Assembly (NCBI RefSeq): GCF_026262505.1 | Contig: NC_067204.1 | Coordinates: 24,025,300-24,089,299, forward strand | Origin: Trichomonas vaginalis G3 | Taxonomy: Eukaryota > Parabasalia > Trichomonadida > Trichomonadidae | Direction: 5' to 3' | Length of the DNA stretch: 64,000 bases | Shown here: piece by piece, positions 9,891 through 19,697 of the stretch | Position numbering within the stretch: position 1 is the stretch's first letter | Layout of the letters: each line of letters starts with the position of its first letter | Made by a program: the position numbers and the translations under genes | Notes under the pieces: generated by a model | What the model was told of the DNA's origin: nothing | Databases searched by the model: none | The model's input: the letters and a program-made list of their open reading frames with translations, nothing else

Positions 9891-10925
9891 TTAAACGAGA
9901 AAAATAAAGAAGGAACTTGAAAAAAGCGAAGCAAATGAAAAATAGTTTCCATAATTGAAAGAAGGACATACAATTCCTAGTAATCCATAAAGTAAAGCAT
10001 CTCTTGTAACATGGCAATATCCAAATTTATTAGATGGATAAAGTGGGATAACTCTAGCTCGTGTTAATGAAGGACAGCTAATAAAGAGATTTCTATCTTT
10101 GAAATCACATTTTCCGAAATAAACAATCATTTTAAGCAAAGGAAATGTAGAGAATGCCTGGTCTTCAATAGATGTAACCAATGAAGGAATATAAAACTTT
10201 TCGATTATAGCTAAATTCAAAAATGAATTCTGCATAATTGATGTCAGATTATCAGGAAGAAGGACGGTTGTTAAAGATTTGCATCCATAAAAGCAGAACT
10301 GAGGAATTACACTTATTTTTGTCATCGAAATATCAATAGTTTTCAGACTATTTGTGGCATGAAATATGTATGTTCCAATAGTTTCGATGCTAGACCAACC
10401 AATAAACTCTTCTATTGTTGATCCGCTCATTAGAAATTCACCAAGATTTATTATATTTTCTCGATTAGGAATCATTTCAAGGCTAAAATTTATTGGGGTT
10501 CGAACTAATGTGTTTTTATTCTTATTAAATATAAAGTTATTCTCTGAGCAGAAATTTGGATTGGATCTATCGACTTCCAATTTATTTAAATTAAAACATT
10601 GATTGAAAGCAGAGCCTGACATAATCACGACACTTGCAGGAATATAAATTGAAGGAATAGCAGAGTGTACAAAAGCATTTTGTGCCAAAGACTTCAAAGT
10701 TGAAGGGAAAATAAATGATTCCAAATTTGGAGTTAAATCAAACGCATTTCTTTTTATATGAGTAATAACTGTTTGGCTTAAATCTACGCCATTGCATTGA
10801 CAAGTTGAGCATGCTGATTCTTCAATATATTTAAATGTGTTTGATTTAACAACAATAGTTCCTGTATAGGATCTATTAAATGAAATGATTGTATCAGCAT
10901 TTGATTCATTGATACAATCATTCAA
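9891..10925 (-). pseudogene. BspA-like leucine-rich-repeat surface protein, start lost
   Basis: About 344 codons of BspA-type (LRR_5) leucine-rich repeats, with phrases such as NAFDLTPNLESFIFPSTLKSLAQNAF, CFYGCKSLTTVLLPDNLTSI and SFLNLAIIEKFYIPSLVTSI. A serine/phenylalanine-rich hydrophobic C-terminus (~325-344) could be a membrane segment. Such proteins are surface-antigen candidates in this organism. No ATG begins this frame: a TAA stop directly precedes the first open codon, and the only nearby ATG (10956 to 10954), which has a perfect Initiator upstream, runs into a stop after eight codons. There is no signal peptide. I read it as a gene with its 5' end lost or damaged. Confidence 0.7.
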
Positions 10926-10962
10926 TTAATTATATACTCCCAATGTTTAAAATCATTATTTT

Positions 10963-10970
10963 AAAAATGA
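10963..10970 (-). promoter_or_regulatory. Orphan Initiator upstream of the BspA-like relic
   Basis: TCATTTTT on the minus strand, with ATG 7 nt further on (10956 to 10954), looks like the original promoter and start of the BspA-like gene. That ATG opens only eight codons and is out of frame with the leucine-rich repeats. Confidence 0.5.
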
Positions 10971-11282
10971 TTCCTTGTAAACTATCAAATCTTCTCAATT
11001 TTTCTGACAAAGGCGGAATCTTTTATGTGGCATCGTTGAGAAGATACCAAATATCAACAAATACTTTATAACATATGAATATTATAATTTGTCCACAGCT
11101 AAAATTGAATGTACATGAATACACTCACTTCGATCTTCAATTGAAGAAAATGAACATTAAATCTAACTCAATTAATAGATGTAGAATTCGCCATAGACAA
11201 AACTATTTAAAGTAGTGTTTCAAAAAAAAAGTAAAAAAAATACATAAAATTATAAATTTATAGACGTATTTTATGAGATAAT

Positions 11283-12452
11283 TTATATCTTCACAGATGA
11301 AGATTGATCATTTGTAGAGGAAAGAAGAGGTTGGGATGACTTCATTATATCAATATCGTCTGGATATGTAAAACATGGAAGTCTGATGATCTTATTGTAC
11401 ATTAATGATCCAGTGAAGAGAAGGCTGAAGCCGGCAAGTTGGAGGAAGCTCCATCTTGTCCATGGTTCGCCAATTGATGGATGATTGTTATGCATTGCGT
11501 AGTAGAGGATGAGCTGGACGCCCCAGATGCAGAGTGTACGAAGACCTTCGAGAATTGTACGGTGAACAGCGGAGAAAACGTTTGTAACAAGCATTCCACC
11601 GATGTTATAAAGTAAAATGAAAACAATGTAAAGGACAATGAAAACCAAAATGATACTGTTGCTCTTAAGCATTGCGAATGTATCGATTAAGTCTTCGTGG
11701 ACACCATTGCCTTCTTCAGAATGTGTAAATTGGACAATTGGGAAGCAGATTGATGTGCAAAGGACCCAACCCCAGAAGCCCTTAAGGCCAACGAGTTGGA
11801 GAGGGTGAGTATCTAAGTCGTGGAGAATGAAGTCTTCGATGACAAGTTGAGATGCCTGAATAATTTGGGCAACAATTGTTAAGAAGACGGCCATAATAAC
11901 TCTGCCTTGTGAAACACCTTCCTTGCCAGCGCCTGTTGAGCATACACAAGCAACACCGACAACTGTAAGAGCAATAACGACAGCAAGGATTGACCACCAC
12001 ATGTATGGGAAGTGTGGACGTTTAAGGATGAATGCGCAGAAGAGGGATGAGAAAATAACCATTGAACCACGAAGCATCTGCCAAACAGAAGCTTGTATGT
12101 AAAGAAGTTGAACGTTCATAAGAGAAGTAGCTGAAAGATCGCAAATAGCTGGGAGAGCACCGCCGAAAATTAACTTCCAATTGCATTTCTTTGTTTCTTG
12201 AACTTCGGAATTAGTTTCCTTGCGGTCCTTCTTTCCGAGAATTAAATAAGCTAAGAGAGAAAGAGTCATACCCATGAACATTGTGTCTGTTTGGAACCAT
12301 GGCTTATGGAATCCGTGATAGCCATACTTTGCACTGCCTTGGCCTTGTTGTTCGAACAAAAATTTCTGTGTAACGACAGTGGCAGTACCGAAAATCAGCA
12401 TACCGGGAATGGCATAGATTTGTTGCCAGCGCGGAGCTTTAGTATTCACCAT
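11283..12452 (-). CDS. SLC35F6-like drug/metabolite-superfamily transporter
   Basis: 389 residues with about ten membrane helices spread over ~15-365 and hydrophilic ends. The motif SVWQMLRGSMVIFSSLF (~128-145) is the characteristic second-repeat signature of the SLC35F6 (TANGO9/ANT2-binding protein) branch, as is VGLKGFWGWVL (~222-232). Family knowledge: members are multi-pass proteins of nucleotide-sugar-transporter ancestry in lysosomal or Golgi-type membranes; the substrate is not established. The gene is richer in G and C at silent positions than its neighbours, suggesting strong expression. TTCACATT ~17-24 nt before the ATG is a plausible Initiator. Confidence 0.85.
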   Translation of the reverse strand: MVNTKAPRWQQIYAIPGMLIFGTATVVTQKFLFEQQGQGSAKYGYHGFHKPWFQTDTMFMGMTLSLLAYLILGKKDRKETNSEVQETKKCNWKLIFGGALPAICDLSATSLMNVQLLYIQASVWQMLRGSMVIFSSLFCAFILKRPHFPYMWWSILAVVIALTVVGVACVCSTGAGKEGVSQGRVIMAVFLTIVAQIIQASQLVIEDFILHDLDTHPLQLVGLKGFWGWVLCTSICFPIVQFTHSEEGNGVHEDLIDTFAMLKSNSIILVFIVLYIVFILLYNIGGMLVTNVFSAVHRTILEGLRTLCIWGVQLILYYAMHNNHPSIGEPWTRWSFLQLAGFSLLFTGSLMYNKIIRLPCFTYPDDIDIMKSSQPLLSSTNDQSSSVKI

Positions 12453-13014
12453 TCTCTTTAAAATTCAATGTGAAACCGCAATCAAATTTCATCGTTTTCA
12501 AAGAATCAACGATAGGATTTTCGGTTAACAAATTCGATAACTCCTCACTTTCATTTTGATCTCTTCCATATGCATGAGATAAGTGAGATGTCTATTATTA
12601 CAAATTTTGATAAATCATGAGATTATTTGACAGAGTTAGAATCGGAACTATGTTGTGAACAATCATTGTGATACATCGATGAGCAGGGAACTAATGTAAT
12701 GGTGCAATTCGAGTCCAGGACCATTTCCATTTCCATAATATTTATGAAAGTCATGTACGACACATTTTTATGAAAGTCATGAGATATCGCACTATGACTT
12801 ATAGCAATTGCATTAAAATCTATTGAAAAATTCTTTCTGTTCTTTAATCATATTAAGAACATACAATCTTGTATAATGGGACCTAAAGATCTCGACTTCT
12901 CTATTGTTATTATGTCATTTCATATCTTTGAACTGTATTAATGTTCATAAATTATTTCCGAAATCTTTGAGACCATTGTTTTTCACATGTTTAACATATT
13001 ATTCATTTCTTCTA
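12453..13014. other. Intergenic between divergent genes
   Basis: No gene seen. A direct repeat of TTTATGAAAGTCATG occurs at about 12739 and 12768. The downstream ankyrin gene's Initiator lies at the right edge (13003). Confidence 0.5.
13003..13008 (+). promoter_or_regulatory. Initiator TCATTT of the split ankyrin gene
   Basis: TCATTTCTTCTAATG: the Initiator lies 12 nt before the ATG at 13015 and selects that ATG over the in-frame methionines downstream (13048, 13054, 13075). Confidence 0.65.
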
Positions 13015-14236
13015 ATGAATTTAAAAGATATTTGTAAGAAAAAAAATATGCAAATGTGTCCTAAAAAATTATTGATGTCCGAACAAGACATTCATCCAAA
13101 TAAATTTATCGAACTACGAAGTATCTATAAATATCACATCGATTCATATAATGCATTGTATCAGCTGAAAACTGACAAAGAAGAAGAATTAAAGCAAATT
13201 TACAAAAAGATCAAAACAGAATTGATCGATTCAAAGAAATATATGCCAAAAAGGATTATGGAAGATATTTTAAATATAATTCCGTATAATAATCGCTATT
13301 CAAAGTCATATTTGATTCTTGCCAAATTCATTTCTGATGAATATCATGTGGAAGAGGCCTACAATGCTAAACGTACTTCAATCTTCCTGTTTTATAAACA
13401 ATATGGAATTAAATTAGCCAAAGATGATGACTTTGTAAAAGGTGATCTTAAAAATCTTGAAATTCACACAGATGATACAATATATAAAGCAATTATGTAT
13501 AATGACTTGAAAACATTCATAATATTCACAGAAGGACATGGATTTGATAAAGATCAAAAACTTGAAAGTAGTTTATATCCAGATTCTTATCATGAATATT
13601 CATTACTTGAATTATGCTGTTACCACGGAGCAGTTGATTGTTTCAAGTTATTAAGAACGAAATTTAACTCAGAAATAACTAAAGAATGTCTAGAATTTTC
13701 ATTTTTAGGAAGAAATCCAGAGATCATGAGTGAATGTTTGAAATATCAAACACCAGATGAACTTTGCATGACATATGCAATTGTTTCACACAACATTGAT
13801 TTTGTCACATTCTTGATGAATGAATACGATATTGAAATCAATTTGGGAGTTTGCGCAGATTATAATAATCTTGAATCATTTTTAGTATATTTCGATCAAA
13901 CTAATGATATTTGGCATATTAACAAATGTTTTATTTTCTCATTGATGTTTGGCATATCATCCCTTTGCGAATACTTCCTTTCACTTGGTGCCAATGTCAA
14001 TATAAAATTTACAAAAGAAAATATTGGTTTAAATTCACTAGGTAGATTTTATAAATTCGGACAAACTGCTCTTCATATTGCAACAGCTTATAATAGTAAA
14101 GAAATAGTTGAACTTCTTATATCATATGGTGCAAATATCGATGAAAAAGATAATGGTGGACAAACTACTCTTCATATTGCAGTAGGTTATAATTGTAAAG
14201 AAATTGCCGAACTTCTTATTTTACATGGTGCAAATA
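13015..14236 (+). CDS. DUF3447/ankyrin-repeat protein, 5' part (gene split by mariner)
   Basis: The N-terminal 407 codons of an ankyrin gene interrupted by a mariner at 14237. The family-typical start MSEQDIHPNKF lies 20 codons inside, at 13075, but the Initiator favours the ATG at 13015. Residues ~40-330 are the DUF3447-type region (DSYNALYQLKTDKEEEL, NNRYSKSYLILAKFI, LLELCCYHGAVDCFKLL, HNIDFVTFLMNE). Ankyrin repeats then begin (QTALHIATAYNSKEIVELL). Removing the transposon with one TA copy joins this frame exactly to the 411 codons at 15537-16772, giving an uninterrupted 818-residue frame. With the insert present, translation stops inside the mariner end at about 14277. Confidence 0.85.
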
Positions 14237-14263
14237 TAGGGTGTCCAAAGGTGCGTTTAGCAC
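14237..14263 (+). repeat. Mariner left inverted repeat
   Basis: Begins TAGGGTGTCCAAAGG and ends GTTTAGCAC. It pairs with 15509-15535. Confidence 0.9.
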
Positions 14264-14442
14264 AGCGCTCTATATGAGACTATTAAAGGAGATATATGCT
14301 GATTATAAATATATAATAAAAATATGAATATATGTATATGATGAGTATGTTGTATTTTGGCGCCATGCCGGGATATAAAATGAATTTTGAGACAAGAGGC
14401 GGTTTCGCGGGAAATTTTGGCGGGATTTTTTTCATTTTTTTA

Positions 14443-15455
14443 ATGAATCATAAAGAAAACATCCTCGCTCTTGCAAAAAAATGCAAAGACTGTAAAAAAA
14501 TCTACGAGACATTGGTAAAATGCTTCGGTATGGATGCTCCTAGCTATTCCACTGTAACGTATCATGTTAGGATGTATCACTTCATGAACAAAAAGGCGCC
14601 CATCATAAAAATTGACAAAAAAATCGCCGGATCAAAGAAAAATCAAAGCAATTCTTCAAGCGCTAGATGAAGACCCAAGAGCATCACTCAGAAGGATAGA
14701 GGAGATGACAAAGATACCACGTACAACAGTCAGTTATTATCTGCACAATTATTTGAACTACAAACTAGCGTATACACGTTGGTCCGCACAACCTTAATTC
14801 AGTTCAAAAAAAATCTAGAGTCCAATCTTCGAAAGAGCTCCTCTCTATATTGGGTGCTATCAATCCAAAAGTTTCGCTTTTTAGTAACAGGGGACGAGTC
14901 TTGGTTTCAATATGCAACAGAAGCCAAAATCATGTGGATCCCGAAGGATGAAAATCCGCAAACATTCCCGAAGAAAAAAAATGACACACCAATGATGATG
15001 TTGTCGGTTTTTTGGGGCGTGAATGACATCATCGCAATTGATATTCTTCAAAAACCTAATACGATGAATGCTCAGTATCTAATTGACAATGTTCTTACTC
15101 AAATTATCAATTCTGATGAGTTTGAGAAATCCAAACAACAAAAACAAAAGTTTGCAATTCATTTTGATAATTCAAGAGTTCACAAAAGTCATAAGGTAAT
15201 GAATTACTGGTGGAAAACAATGTCAAAGTTGTTCCAAACCCAATTTATTCACCTGATATTGCACCCTCTGACTTTTATTTATTCGGCACGCTAAAAAAGA
15301 GAGCTGAAGGACGCGAATTCGCGAGTCCAGATGATCTTGAAAATTTTGTAAGAGAGCAATTTGAGCAATTTTCTCATGATGATTTAAAGCGTGTCTTTCA
15401 AGCCTGGATCGATCGCTGCGAACGCGTGATTGAATCCAATGGTGATTATATTTAA
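14443..15455 (+). pseudogene. Mariner transposase, multiply frameshifted
   Basis: Homology to a DD34D mariner transposase runs across all three frames. An N-terminal DNA-binding part starts MNHKENILALAKK (14443), with a second helix-turn-helix block LRRIEEMTKIPRTTVSYYL near 14690. The catalytic blocks are VTGDESWFQYATE (first Asp, ~14895), FAIHFDNSR (second Asp, ~15165) and SPDIAPSDFYLFGTLK (third Asp, ~15255), then a normal C-terminus at 15455. Frame changes near 14625, 14780, 14865 and 15205 mean no full-length product. A host-type Initiator (TCATTT at 14432) lies 11 nt before the ATG. Confidence 0.88.
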
Positions 15456-15508
15456 ATAAACTTTATATATATGTAACTTGTTTATTTCTATTCGCAGTAT
15501 TCAGGTTT

Positions 15509-15535
15509 GTGCTAAACACACCTTTGGACACCCTA
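15509..15535 (-). repeat. Mariner right inverted repeat
   Basis: Inverted partner of 14237-14263, reading GTGCTAAACACACC and ending ACACCCTA on the plus strand, followed by the second TA. Confidence 0.9.
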
Positions 15536-15536
15536 T

Positions 15537-16772
15537 ATTAATGAAAAAGGATATAATGGGTATTCTGCTCTTCAAGAAGCAGCAATTAATAATTGTAAAG
15601 AAATTGCCGAACTTCTTATTTTACATGGTGCAAATATCAATGAAAAAGATAAAGATGGGCAAACAACTCTTCATTATGCAGCATATAATAATAGCAAAGA
15701 AACGGCTGAACTTCTTATTTCACATGGCATAAATATCAATGATAAAGATAAAGATGGACAAACAGCTCTTCATATTGCAGCAAGTTATAATCATAAAGAA
15801 ATAGCCGAACTTCTTATTTCACATGGTATTAATATCAATGAAAAAGATAAACAGGGGAAAACGGCTCTTTATATCCCAGAACGTTATAATTATAAAGAAA
15901 TAGCCGAACTTCTTATTTCACATGATCCAAAAATCGATGAAAAAAGAAGTTATGGGCAAGCCGCTCTTCATATTGCAGCACGTTATAATTGTAAAGAAAC
16001 AGCCGAACTTCTTATTTTATATGGTGCAAATATCAATGAAAAAGATGAAAGAGGAAAAACTGCTCTTCATATTGCAGCACGGTATAATTGTAAAGAAACA
16101 GCCGAACTTCTTATTTCACATGGTGCAAATATCAATGAAAAAGATATTGAAGGAAAAACCGCTCTTCATCATGCAGCAGAGAATAATTGTATAGAAATAG
16201 CAGAACTTCTTATTTCACATGGTGCAAATATCAATGAAAAAGATGAGAGAGGAAAAACCGCTCTTCATCATGCAGCTGAGAAAGGTTGTAAAGAATCAAC
16301 CGAACTCCTTATTTTACATGGTATAAATATCAATGAAAAAGATAATGATGGACAAACCGCTCTTCATGCCGCAGCAACTAATTATTCTAAAGAAACAACT
16401 GAACTTCTTATTTCTCATGGTATAAATATCAATGAAAAAGATGAAAGAGGAAAAACTGCTCTTCATACTGCAATATGGAAAAATAATGATGAAATAGCTG
16501 AACTTCTTATTTCACATGGTGCAAATATCAATGAAAAAGATAATGGTGGAAAAACTGCTCTTCATTTTGCAGCATATTATGAATGTCCAGGAATAATCAA
16601 AATTTTTATTTCACATGGTATAAATATCAATGAAAAAGATAATGATGGGAAAACTGCTCTTGATATTGCAGCATGTAATATTAAATCTCTTATTTCACAT
16701 GATGTAAATATTAATGAACAAAATAATGATGGGAAAACTTATCTTTCTTTTTCTGATATTTTCGAAGATTAA
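15537..16772 (+). CDS. Ankyrin-repeat array, 3' part of the mariner-split gene
   Basis: A continuous 411-codon frame of about twelve nearly identical 33-residue ankyrin repeats (core TALHIAARYNCKETAELLISHG, spacer ANINEKD). It contains no methionine or near-cognate start codon, so it cannot be a gene by itself. It is in register with 13015-14236 once the mariner is removed. The repeats are far more alike at DNA level than in the older ankyrin genes, pointing to recent expansion inside the gene. The last repeat decays and ends TYLSFSDIFED. Confidence 0.85.
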   Translation: MNEKGYNGYSALQEAAINNCKEIAELLILHGANINEKDKDGQTTLHYAAYNNSKETAELLISHGININDKDKDGQTALHIAASYNHKEIAELLISHGININEKDKQGKTALYIPERYNYKEIAELLISHDPKIDEKRSYGQAALHIAARYNCKETAELLILYGANINEKDERGKTALHIAARYNCKETAELLISHGANINEKDIEGKTALHHAAENNCIEIAELLISHGANINEKDERGKTALHHAAEKGCKESTELLILHGININEKDNDGQTALHAAATNYSKETTELLISHGININEKDERGKTALHTAIWKNNDEIAELLISHGANINEKDNGGKTALHFAAYYECPGIIKIFISHGININEKDNDGKTALDIAACNIKSLISHDVNINEQNNDGKTYLSFSDIFED

Positions 16773-17033
16773 TTTCATGAGAAATAATAAAAAAAATGAT
16801 AATTCTTAATTCCCATTGATTCTAAATATAAAACATTTTTTCCTATATATTATCTCGGGACGACCTTTAATTATTAATCAAAATTCTGTTTCTACCTACC
16901 TACTTCTCATTAGAAAAAGTATTTTCGTTTCTCGGAATAACAAATATTAAGAGAGATTCTATAAAGAGAATAGGATTTTATTATATTTGTGAAGCATGCA
17001 AAATCTCTTGAAAGCGTTGAAATTTTTAAACGT

Positions 17034-17039
17034 TCACTA
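17034..17039 (+). promoter_or_regulatory. Initiator TCACTA of the CEP20-like gene
   Basis: TCACTAAAAATG: the Initiator lies 9 nt before the ATG at 17043, deciding that start. Confidence 0.7.
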
Positions 17040-17042
17040 AAA

Positions 17043-17525
17043 ATGTCTGTTTCACTTGGCGATTTAAATGATGCTGTTGTTGCCTCATTGAGGGAAACAG
17101 GAAAATTGGGACAAATCACTGCTCAGATTCGTGCAGAAATATATAGAATTCTAACAGAAGACCAACAAAATCATAATCAGATTCCCCTTTGTAAAGAAAA
17201 TTTTATAATCAATGAGTTAATTCGAGAATACATGCAATTTAATGGATATTCAAATTCATTATCAGTCTTTTTACACGAAACTGGCCAACCAATTGATCCA
17301 ATGAATAGAGAATTTCTTGCTCATAGTTTAGAAATAATACCAAACAAATCAGTTCCTCTTCTTTATTCACTTGCTGATCCTAATAGTAGAAAAGGAAGTA
17401 ATATTTCCCAGGAAACGCCAGATTCAGAACCGAGCAGTCCTGAGAAGCAAAAAATCAATGCTAAACCTTTATACTACGATGATTCCGATAATGAAGGATT
17501 CTTTGAAATCAAATCATCCAAATAA
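17043..17525 (+). CDS. CEP20/FOR20 (FOPNL)-like centrosomal protein with LisH motif
   Basis: 160 residues starting MSVSLGDLNDAV. It matches the small FOP-related protein FOR20/CEP20: an N-terminal helix VVASLRETGKLGQITAQIRAEIY (~13-37), then a LisH dimerisation motif in FIINELIREYMQFNGYSNSLSVFLHETGQP (~55-85), then the conserved PLLYSL segment (~107). The C-terminal ~45 residues are polar, acidic and unconserved. Family knowledge: CEP20 is needed for basal-body anchoring and cilia assembly; here it would serve the flagellar apparatus. The open frame extends further upstream, but only to a GTG codon. Confidence 0.85.
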   Translation: MSVSLGDLNDAVVASLRETGKLGQITAQIRAEIYRILTEDQQNHNQIPLCKENFIINELIREYMQFNGYSNSLSVFLHETGQPIDPMNREFLAHSLEIIPNKSVPLLYSLADPNSRKGSNISQETPDSEPSSPEKQKINAKPLYYDDSDNEGFFEIKSSK

Positions 17526-17797
17526 TATGATATTTGTTTATTTCTATCATAAAACTCATTCTTATTTGTTTGTACTTTCTTTTATAAACACTTGTTATCG
17601 AGTAAGAAAATATTTTACTAATTTTGGATCAAAGTTTAATACATTTACCTGATTTCAGAAAAATTATTAACATATTGCTCCGAAAAAGTTTCTTTTGGAG
17701 CATAAAGTTGAATCTGTATGAAACAAAGAAACGCAGAGTCTTTAATCAATAAATATTGGCAATATTTTTTTAGGCAATAAAATTTGACAAATCGGAA

Positions 17798-18676
17798 ATG
17801 AATGGAACAATATTTACATTGAACGATTCTATTGATACCACAACAAGCTATACAGATGAGCTAAACAAAGATTTAGGACCCGTTTGTAAATATATCGTAA
17901 TTTATCAACATCCATTAAATCAGAAGAGAGCATTCGAACTTCAAAATACTGTTGAAGACACGCTAAGAGTTGAAATCGATGATATTACGATTTTCAAGCA
18001 TCCAAATGGCGAAAATTTAGGTATTTCTTCAATTGAATTTTCCAAAGAAGTTCCAATATCACAATTAAACTTACTTGAAAAAGAAAAAATTAACCAAATT
18101 TGTGCTTTTAAGACAAGGTCTGAATACGAGCAATTCATGAATATTCACTCTCTTGATCGTTTAGAACTGATCAAATTTAAGAGCGGCAGGACCCCATTAG
18201 TTTACATAGGTAATTTCAACGGCTCTGCAGACGACTTGAGACAAATGTTAAGACAATTTGGCACAATTACACTTGTCAGAGAGTTAAAAGCTAAAAACAT
18301 TACTTATTTCATTGCTTACTTTGAGCAAGAGACATCAGCTAGCTTTGCAGTCCAAACTTTGAACCAACAAATAATAAATTCACAGAGCGTCCTCTGCCGT
18401 TCATTTTACTCCAATGCTTACCAAGATTTCTTTGCTGTACGTGGCGCATTAGATGCCGAAAGCCTCAAATCATTGTTATCCGACTATGGAAATATCAAAT
18501 CATTCCAAGAAGTCCAGGATGGCGAGTCAGTTACATATATCATATCAATGGAGTCAGAAGAAATCAACAAAGCCTGCTGCATGCTCTTAAACGGAATCAA
18601 ATTGGGTCATTCCAAATTTAAGACATTCTTTGTCGACAAGCAACGTTTCTTGAGTTCACGCAACCAAAGGATATAA
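17798..18676 (+). CDS. RRM-type RNA-binding protein
   Basis: 292 residues. A clear RNA-recognition motif spans ~128-205, with RNP2-like LVYIGNF (~134) and RNP1-like YFIAYFEQ (~170). A second, weaker one follows at ~210-280 (FFAVRGA, VTYIISMES). The N-terminal ~120 residues may be a third degenerate copy. The layout resembles Mei2-like or other multi-RRM regulators, but I cannot name the orthologue. It is tail to tail with another RRM gene at 18849-19550, which shows comparable organisation, so the two may be distant duplicates. Confidence 0.75.
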   Translation: MNGTIFTLNDSIDTTTSYTDELNKDLGPVCKYIVIYQHPLNQKRAFELQNTVEDTLRVEIDDITIFKHPNGENLGISSIEFSKEVPISQLNLLEKEKINQICAFKTRSEYEQFMNIHSLDRLELIKFKSGRTPLVYIGNFNGSADDLRQMLRQFGTITLVRELKAKNITYFIAYFEQETSASFAVQTLNQQIINSQSVLCRSFYSNAYQDFFAVRGALDAESLKSLLSDYGNIKSFQEVQDGESVTYIISMESEEINKACCMLLNGIKLGHSKFKTFFVDKQRFLSSRNQRI

Positions 18677-18848
18677 TAGTTCTACATAAAATGTTGAATA
18701 ATAAATAATAAATTTTTACATTTTAATTTTTATTGTTTAATTCAGACTATTAAACATAAATTTATATATTTCTCTATTAAACAAACTCGAATTTATTTAA
18801 AACTAAGTTGATGAATTATATAGACAAAATACATTTATATTTTTGAGT

Positions 18849-19550
18849 TTAATTGTAAGCTTTGCTACGGCCTTGAATGGTACTTACTAATTTTTGCCAA
18901 AATTCGTGGTCTGGTTTGAAAATTTCGGTCAAAGGCAAAACCATTCCTGTGAAATCTGTTTTAGGGGCTTCCTGGCAGTATTCTAATGACATATGGAAAT
19001 CCTGTTGGTTTGAGTTTGGTCCTAAAGCTTCCATTACAGCTTTAGCATCTTCTACAGTATCAAAGTCAACAAACGCATATCTTTGCTTCATAGAAATGTG
19101 CTTAACATATCCGTAAGGTGACATTTTGAAATAAAGCTCTCTATCTGTTGGACGCTTTCTGCCAAAATTAGAAACGCAAATTCTTGTGCATGGTGGATAT
19201 TGAATTAAGCGTTTTTTAGATTCTGTTGCGAACATTTTAACGCCTTCATAAACGAAATTATCGAAGTGTTTGTTAAATGCTTCGAATTCTGATTTTGTAT
19301 GAAAACGAACGAAACAATGCTTGTCGTAAACTTGAAGATTGTACATTCCTGTAAATCCTTCACGAAGGATTAAAGCTTGAGTGTCTTCTTTTCTTCCGTT
19401 TACTGGAGGTCCGAAGAAAGATTGATAAACTTCTTCTGGCTGATCAGCATCGCCATTATTTGGGTTCTGATTATAATCTCCTTTATCCTGTTGTTGGTCG
19501 TCATCCATTGGTCCATTTTGATCATATTGATCATTATTATTCGAAGTCAT
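18849..19550 (-). CDS. RRM-type RNA-binding protein
   Basis: 233 residues from the ATG at 19550; the frame is open further upstream but with no ATG. The first ~45 residues are low-complexity (Asn, Asp, Gln rich). Two RRM-like units follow: ALILREGFTGMYNLQVYDKHCFVRFHT (~57-84) and a clear one at ~120-195 with RICVSNFG (RNP2) and RYAFVDFDTVEDA (RNP1). The C-terminal helix lies in FKPDHEFWQKLVSTIQGRSK. An Initiator-like TCATCC (19555-19560, minus strand) lies just before the chosen ATG. Head to head with the RPAP2-like gene, 147 bp apart. Probably an mRNA-binding protein; exact function unknown. Confidence 0.78.
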   Translation of the reverse strand: MTSNNNDQYDQNGPMDDDQQQDKGDYNQNPNNGDADQPEEVYQSFFGPPVNGRKEDTQALILREGFTGMYNLQVYDKHCFVRFHTKSEFEAFNKHFDNFVYEGVKMFATESKKRLIQYPPCTRICVSNFGRKRPTDRELYFKMSPYGYVKHISMKQRYAFVDFDTVEDAKAVMEALGPNSNQQDFHMSLEYCQEAPKTDFTGMVLPLTEIFKPDHEFWQKLVSTIQGRSKAYN

Positions 19551-19697
19551 TCTTGGATGAAATTTGCAAACAAACCTTTTCAATTTTCACTTTTAGCTTT
19601 CATGATAAAAATGATATTAAATCTATTATTAATTTATAATCTAGAAAACAATTTTGTAAAAATTTTGTTCACAAAAAAATAATCGTTCTTTTTAAAA

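Larger units (their letters stand above)
14237..15535. mobile_element. Tvmar-type mariner transposon, 1299 bp
   Basis: The ends are inverted repeats: TAGGGTGTCCAAAGGTGCG at the left and its near-complement at the right, ~27 bp with two mismatches. It is flanked by a TA target duplication at 14235-14236 and 15536-15537. Length and the single transposase gene fit the mariner known to be abundant in T. vaginalis. The exact edges were set by requiring the interrupted ankyrin frame to be restored. The transposase is frameshifted, so this copy is probably not self-mobile. Confidence 0.93.

Noticed and set aside
15478-16194. Two frames (84 and 90 codons) in the ankyrin 3' region
   Set aside because: They are in the wrong frame; the continuous 411-codon ankyrin frame covers the same DNA.
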